Shown piece after piece: positions 36,054 through 40,306 of a stretch of 40,306 bases of DNA (position 1 is its first letter; each line of letters begins with the position of its first letter). The notes under the pieces are model-generated. The model saw only the letters and a program-made list of their open reading frames with translations, was not told where the DNA came from and did no database searches. A program made the translations under genes and the position numbers. The stretch spans positions 60,444-100,749 of the forward strand of contig PBHD01000012.1 of NCBI GenBank assembly GCA_002719315.1, given 5' to 3'. Source of the stretch: Flavobacteriaceae bacterium (lineage in GTDB: Bacteria > Bacteroidota > Bacteroidia > Flavobacteriales > Flavobacteriaceae).

Positions 36054-38711
36054 TTTTTTCTTGATTGCAATTTCATGAAAACTTTCTATACTGTCCCCAA
36101 CTTTCAAATCATTATGATCCTTAAGCTGAATACCACAATCATATCCTTTTGCAACTTCTTTAACATCATCCTTAAATCTTTTTAGTGAAATTAAACTTCC
36201 TGAATGTTCTACTATTCCCTCTCTTATAACTCTAATCCCCGAATTTTTTATTATTTTACCAGTCAAGACCATACATCCAGCAATTGTTCCCACTTTTGAA
36301 ATTTTGTATACTTCTCTAACTTCTGCAGTTCCAGTAACCTCTTCTTTCATCTCAGGTGACAACATGCCTTCCATAGCGTCTTTTACATCATTTATTGCAT
36401 CATAAATTATTGAATATGAACGAATATCAATTTCTTCCTTTTCAGCTAAATTTCTTGCATTTGATATAGGTCTAACATTAAATCCTATTACTATAGCATC
36501 TGAGGCTGAGGCAAGCAAAACATCTGATTCTGTAATTGCTCCAACACCTTTATGTATAATTTTAACTTCTATTTCATCAGTTGATAATTTCTGTAAAGAG
36601 TCTGTAATAGCTTCAACAGAACCATCAACATCACCCTTTAAAATTATATTAAGTTCTTTAAATTCTCCAAGAGCTATTCTCCTTCCTATCTCATCTAAAG
36701 TTATATGTCTTTGAGTTCTAACACTTTGTTCTCTAATTAACTGTGTTCTTTTAGAGGCAATTTGCTTTGCTTCACGTTCATCTTCAAGCACATAAAAAGA
36801 GTCTCCCGCTTGTGGAGCGCCATCAAGACCAAGTATTGAAATAGGTGAAGAGGGAGGAGCTTGATTTAAATTATTTCCTCTTTCATCAAACATTGCTTTA
36901 ATTTTTCCACTATGCTTTCCTGCTAACAAATAATCTCCAATTTTTAATGTCCCGTTTTGAACAAGAATAGTAGAAACATAACCTCTTCCCTTATCCAAAA
37001 AAGCTTCAACAACTGTTCCTTTTCCTCTTTTTGATGGATTTGCTTTAAGTTCCAATAGCTCAGCTTCAAGTAAAACTTTTTCAAGCAATTCATTAACTCC
37101 TGTTCCGTTTAAAGCTGAAATATCATGAGACTGTATTTTTCCACCCCAATCTTCAACCATTAAGTTCATTCCTGCTAATGATTCTTTAATTTTATCTGGA
37201 TTAGAATTAGGTCTATCAATCTTATTTATTGCAAAAACAATTGGAACATTAGCCGCTTGAGCATGACTTATAGCTTCTTTAGTTTGAGGCATTATATCAT
37301 CATCAGCAGCAATTACTATAATAGCAATATCTGTAACCTGAGCTCCTCTTGCTCTCATTGCTGTAAAAGCTTCATGACCAGGTGTGTCTAAGAAAGTTAT
37401 TTTTTGTTTATTATCCAATTCAACAGAATAAGCTCCTATATGTTGAGTTATCCCTCCAGACTCACCCGCTATAACATTTTCCTTTCTTATATAATCTAAA
37501 AGGGATGTTTTACCATGATCAACATGGCCCATAACAGTTACTATTGGATGTCGAGGTTTTAAATCCTTATCATCATCTATTTCTTCAACAATTATATTTT
37601 CTTCAGATTCTGCTTTCTCAAAAGAGACTTCAAAACCAAATTCTTCAGCAACTATAGTTAAGGTTTCTGCATCTAGTCTTTGATTCATTGTAACCATTAT
37701 GCCAAGAGACATACATGCGGATATAATTTCAGTTGTATTAACTTCCATCATCGTTGCCACTTCAGAAACTGTAATAAATTCAGTGACTTTTATAATTTTA
37801 CTTTTTTCCTTTATTTGTTCTAATTCTTCCTCAGATTTTATTCTATGCTGATCCCTCTTATCTCTTCGATATTTTGCACCTTTTGATTTCGTTGAACTTC
37901 CTTGAAGTTTTTCTAAGGTTTCTCTAATTTGTTTTTGAACCTCTTCTTCTGATGGTTCTTCCTTTTTTACAAAATCTCTTTTTTTGTTTACTGATTTTTT
38001 TGGAAATATATTTTTATCATTATTCGTTTGACTTTTCCTAAGGTCCTTATTTATTCTTTTTCTCTTTCTTTTTCTAGCATCTTCAATATTTTTTTCTTTT
38101 TTATTAATTTCATCAATATTCAATTTTTCGCCTGTTTTAACTGGGCCTGAAAGTTTTTGATAATTTGTTGCTACTGTCTGATTATTATTTTGGCTTTCTA
38201 AATTATCTTTACTTTCTTCATTTATCTTTTCTTTTAATTCCGAATCTTCTTGTATATGTTGTTCTTGAAATTTTTTAGTTTCAACTTTGGACTCTATATC
38301 CTTTGGTTCCTGTTTTTTTAATGGTTTCTTTTGAAAATTTTCTTTTTTATCTAGATCTATTTTTCCAACCATTTTAGGTTTATTAATGGGGCTTTTAAAA
38401 AAATCTATATTTTCTTTTTCTGTAACCTTATTTTTTTGAGATTGATCATTTTCTTCAAATGCAATTCTTAGATTTTCTTTTTCTTCCTTCTCTTTTCTTT
38501 TTACCTCAGAAATTTCATCAGAAGCAACCCTGTCAGATTTATCAATCTCAAACTCATCTAATAAAATTTTATAAACTTCATTTGTGATTTTTGTTGTAGG
38601 TCTAATATCAATTTTTATTTTTTTCTTTAATAAAAACTCAGAAACTCTATCTAAAGAAATATTTAATTCCCTTAATACCTTATTAATCCTTACACTTTGT
38701 TTATCTGACAT
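36048..38711 (-). CDS. infB: translation initiation factor IF-2
   Basis: IF-2 is the GTPase that brings initiator tRNA to the ribosome. The 887-residue protein has an N-terminal helical IF2-N subdomain (about 8-55), a long Lys/Glu-rich linker, a second IF2-N-like segment (about 310-362), and the G domain with G-H-V-D-H-G-K-T (395-402), D-T-P-G-H (442-446) and N-K-I-D (496-499). Domains II-IV complete it. It is 40 bp downstream of nusA, in the usual rimP-nusA-infB order. The long charged linker is normal for Bacteroidota. Confidence 0.98.
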   Translation of the reverse strand: MSDKQSVRINKVLRELNISLDRVSEFLLKKKIKIDIRPTTKITNEVYKILLDEFEIDKSDRVASDEISEVKRKEKEEKENLRIAFEENDQSQKNKVTEKENIDFFKSPINKPKMVGKIDLDKKENFQKKPLKKQEPKDIESKVETKKFQEQHIQEDSELKEKINEESKDNLESQNNNQTVATNYQKLSGPVKTGEKLNIDEINKKEKNIEDARKRKRKRINKDLRKSQTNNDKNIFPKKSVNKKRDFVKKEEPSEEEVQKQIRETLEKLQGSSTKSKGAKYRRDKRDQHRIKSEEELEQIKEKSKIIKVTEFITVSEVATMMEVNTTEIISACMSLGIMVTMNQRLDAETLTIVAEEFGFEVSFEKAESEENIIVEEIDDDKDLKPRHPIVTVMGHVDHGKTSLLDYIRKENVIAGESGGITQHIGAYSVELDNKQKITFLDTPGHEAFTAMRARGAQVTDIAIIVIAADDDIMPQTKEAISHAQAANVPIVFAINKIDRPNSNPDKIKESLAGMNLMVEDWGGKIQSHDISALNGTGVNELLEKVLLEAELLELKANPSKRGKGTVVEAFLDKGRGYVSTILVQNGTLKIGDYLLAGKHSGKIKAMFDERGNNLNQAPPSSPISILGLDGAPQAGDSFYVLEDEREAKQIASKRTQLIREQSVRTQRHITLDEIGRRIALGEFKELNIILKGDVDGSVEAITDSLQKLSTDEIEVKIIHKGVGAITESDVLLASASDAIVIGFNVRPISNARNLAEKEEIDIRSYSIIYDAINDVKDAMEGMLSPEMKEEVTGTAEVREVYKISKVGTIAGCMVLTGKIIKNSGIRVIREGIVEHSGSLISLKRFKDDVKEVAKGYDCGIQLKDHNDLKVGDSIESFHEIAIKKKL

Positions 38712-38751
38712 AAATTATTTATTTAAACATAAACTTAAAATTATATTCATT

Positions 38752-39984
38752 TTATTCTTCAAATTCTTCTTTAAGAATCCTTATCACATCCTTAACTGTT
38801 TCCTCTTCTAAATCCGTTCTTTTTATTAAATCCTCAGCTTCAAGCTCTAAAACACTTTTTGCTGTATCTAAACCAACTTTTTTAAATTCATCAATTACCC
38901 AAGAATCGATTTCATCAGAAAACTCTTTTAATTCAACATCTTCCTCCATTCCTTCTCTATAAACATCGATTTCATAACCTGTCAGTTTTCCTGCTAATCT
39001 AATATTTGATCCTCCTTTGCCAATTGCTTTTGAAACCTCCTCTGGGTTTAAAGTAACCTCAACCGTTTTATTTTCTTCATTTATTTTTAAAGAATTAATT
39101 TTTGCTGGACTCAAAGCTCTAGTAATAAATAATTGTAAATTATTAGTATAGTTAATTACATCAATATTTTCATTTCCTAATTCTCTAACAATTCCATGAA
39201 TTCTAGAACCTTTCATTCCAACACAAGCTCCAACAGGATCTATTCTGTCGTCATATGAATCAACAGCAACTTTAGCTTTTTCTCCTGGAATTCTTACTGC
39301 CTTTTTTATAGTGATTAAACCATCAAAAACTTCTGGGATTTCTTGTTCAAATAATTTTTCTAAAAACCCAGGAGATGTTCTTGAAAAAATTATTCTGGGC
39401 TTATTTCCTCTTAATTCTACACTTTCAATAATTCCTCTTACATTATCTCCTTTTCTAAAAAAATCACTAGGTATTTGTCTGTCTTTTGGTAAAATAAGTT
39501 CATTCCCATCATCATCTAATAAAATTATTTCTCTGCTTCTTATATGATGAACTTCTGCAGTATAAAGATCTCCTTCTCTATCTTTATATTGTTTAAAAAT
39601 ATTATTGCTATCATGTTCAAAAATTTTAGCTACAAGACTTTGTCTTAAATATTGAATTGACCTTCTTCCAAGATCAATTAATTTAACCTCTTCAGAAACA
39701 TCTTCTCCAACTTCAAAATCTGGCTCAATTTTTCTTGCTTCACTCAATTCAATTTCCTGATTTGGATCCTCAACTTCATTATCTTTAACCACTACTCTGT
39801 TTCTCCATATTTCCAAATCTCCTTTATCAGGGTTGATGATAATGTCAAAATTTTCATCATCTCCAAATTTTCTTCTTAAAGTACTTCTAAAGACGTCCTC
39901 TAAAATTACCATGAGGGTAACTCTATCAATTAATTTTTCATCTTTAAAGTCTGAAAACGATTCAATTAAAGCTAAATTTTCCAT
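38752..39984 (-). CDS. nusA: transcription termination/antitermination factor NusA
   Basis: NusA binds RNA polymerase and nascent RNA, affecting pausing, termination and antitermination. The 410-residue protein has the N-terminal polymerase-binding domain (1-125), an S1 domain (about 135-200), two KH domains (with V-G-A-C-V-G-M-K-G-S-R and A-I-G-K-G-G-S-N-I-R), and a short C-terminal helix-hairpin region (about 350-410). It lacks the acidic repeats of the longer Escherichia coli protein, as usual in Bacteroidota. It is 19 bp downstream of rimP. Confidence 0.97.
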   Translation of the reverse strand: MENLALIESFSDFKDEKLIDRVTLMVILEDVFRSTLRRKFGDDENFDIIINPDKGDLEIWRNRVVVKDNEVEDPNQEIELSEARKIEPDFEVGEDVSEEVKLIDLGRRSIQYLRQSLVAKIFEHDSNNIFKQYKDREGDLYTAEVHHIRSREIILLDDDGNELILPKDRQIPSDFFRKGDNVRGIIESVELRGNKPRIIFSRTSPGFLEKLFEQEIPEVFDGLITIKKAVRIPGEKAKVAVDSYDDRIDPVGACVGMKGSRIHGIVRELGNENIDVINYTNNLQLFITRALSPAKINSLKINEENKTVEVTLNPEEVSKAIGKGGSNIRLAGKLTGYEIDVYREGMEEDVELKEFSDEIDSWVIDEFKKVGLDTAKSVLELEAEDLIKRTDLEEETVKDVIRILKEEFEE

Positions 39985-40003
39985 ACTATCAATTTTTTAT
40001 TTT

Positions 40004-40306
40004 TCATATAATGACTCTTGAACTTTTAACATCAGAAAACAATAATGTCTTATTTTTTATAACATCTATTTTGCCTTTTCCAATTGGCTTTGGTTCTCTT
40101 TGACTCCATTGAATAGTAAAACCATCATCATTAACTTTTTTCAACTCTCCAACCAATGGTTTTGAATCTCCAATTAAAACCTCTATTTTTCTTCCCACAT
40201 TTTTTTTATACTGACGATTGCTTGAAAGAGGAGTTCCTATCCCTGAAGATGAAACTTCAATTGAAAAATCATACTTTTCTCCATCAATATTATTTTCAAT
40301 ATCTCT
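40004..40306 (-). CDS. rimP: ribosome maturation factor RimP (C-terminal part, cut by window edge)
   Basis: RimP is needed for 30S subunit assembly. The open frame runs off the right edge, leaving the last 100 residues. It contains the SIEVSSSGIGTPL segment, which corresponds to the conserved VSSPGxxRPL motif of RimP, then Y-K-K-N-V-G-R-K and a C-terminal SH3-like domain. There is no internal start: an apparent GTG at 40198 is just an internal valine. It begins the rimP-nusA-infB operon. Confidence 0.93.
   Translation of the reverse strand, partial: RDIENNIDGEKYDFSIEVSSSGIGTPLSSNRQYKKNVGRKIEVLIGDSKPLVGELKKVNDDGFTIQWSQREPKPIGKGKIDVIKNKTLLFSDVKSSRVII

Overview
This window is AT-rich chromosomal DNA from a member of the Bacteroidota, most likely a marine Flavobacteriia with compact gene spacing. 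The evidence is the combination of SprA (type IX secretion and gliding), a SusC/SusD pair, a MaeB-type malic enzyme with a phosphotransacetylase tail, alternative complex III (ActA-F) and short NusA. These occur in a gene order I recall as common in flavobacteria; that recollection was not checked. Every gene is on the minus strand except one small SPOR-domain gene, so the window reads from right to left. I saw no rRNA, tRNA, CRISPR array, insertion sequence, prophage or attachment site, and no gap between genes longer than about 240 bases.

Right end (36.0-40.3 kb): the translation/transcription operon rimP (cut by the window edge), nusA, infB. It runs tail-to-tail into the SPOR-domain gene at 35.7 kb. 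Next (24.4-35.5 kb) is one tight respiratory operon, actA-actB-actC-actD-actE-actF-coxB-coxA. It encodes a quinol:cytochrome c oxidoreductase (alternative complex III) and the catalytic subunits of an A1-type, heme-copper cytochrome c oxidase. ruvB and queG follow.

Middle (17.2-22.2 kb): a solitary susC-susD pair closed by a clear rho-independent terminator, then a tiny lipoprotein gene. The pair looks less AT-rich than its neighbours and lacks the usual glycoside hydrolases or regulators. Then come maeB, ruvA, the 7.3-kb sprA gene, gcvH, a VanZ-like gene and tonB.

Left end (0-5 kb): the rest of the oxidase kit. It holds heme O synthase (ctaB), two subunit-III family proteins, a subunit-IV protein, a Cys-less SCO-like protein, a true SCO copper chaperone, a DUF420/CtaM-like maturation protein and a 70-residue CxxC membrane protein. 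The aa3-oxidase genes are therefore split by about 19 kb of housekeeping and surface genes. Electrons would pass quinol -> ActABCDEF -> CoxAB(C), with CtaB, SCO and the DUF420 protein maturing heme and CuA. TonB probably energises SusC-type receptors, and SprA exports type IX cargo.

I found no plainly new multi-gene system. The best leads are small: the Cys-less SCO paralog, the conserved-looking 70-residue CSMCRA protein, a pure (GGT)10 tract encoding the TonB proline linker, several non-ATG starts (sprA, actA, vanZ-like, ruvB), and the lone susCD island.
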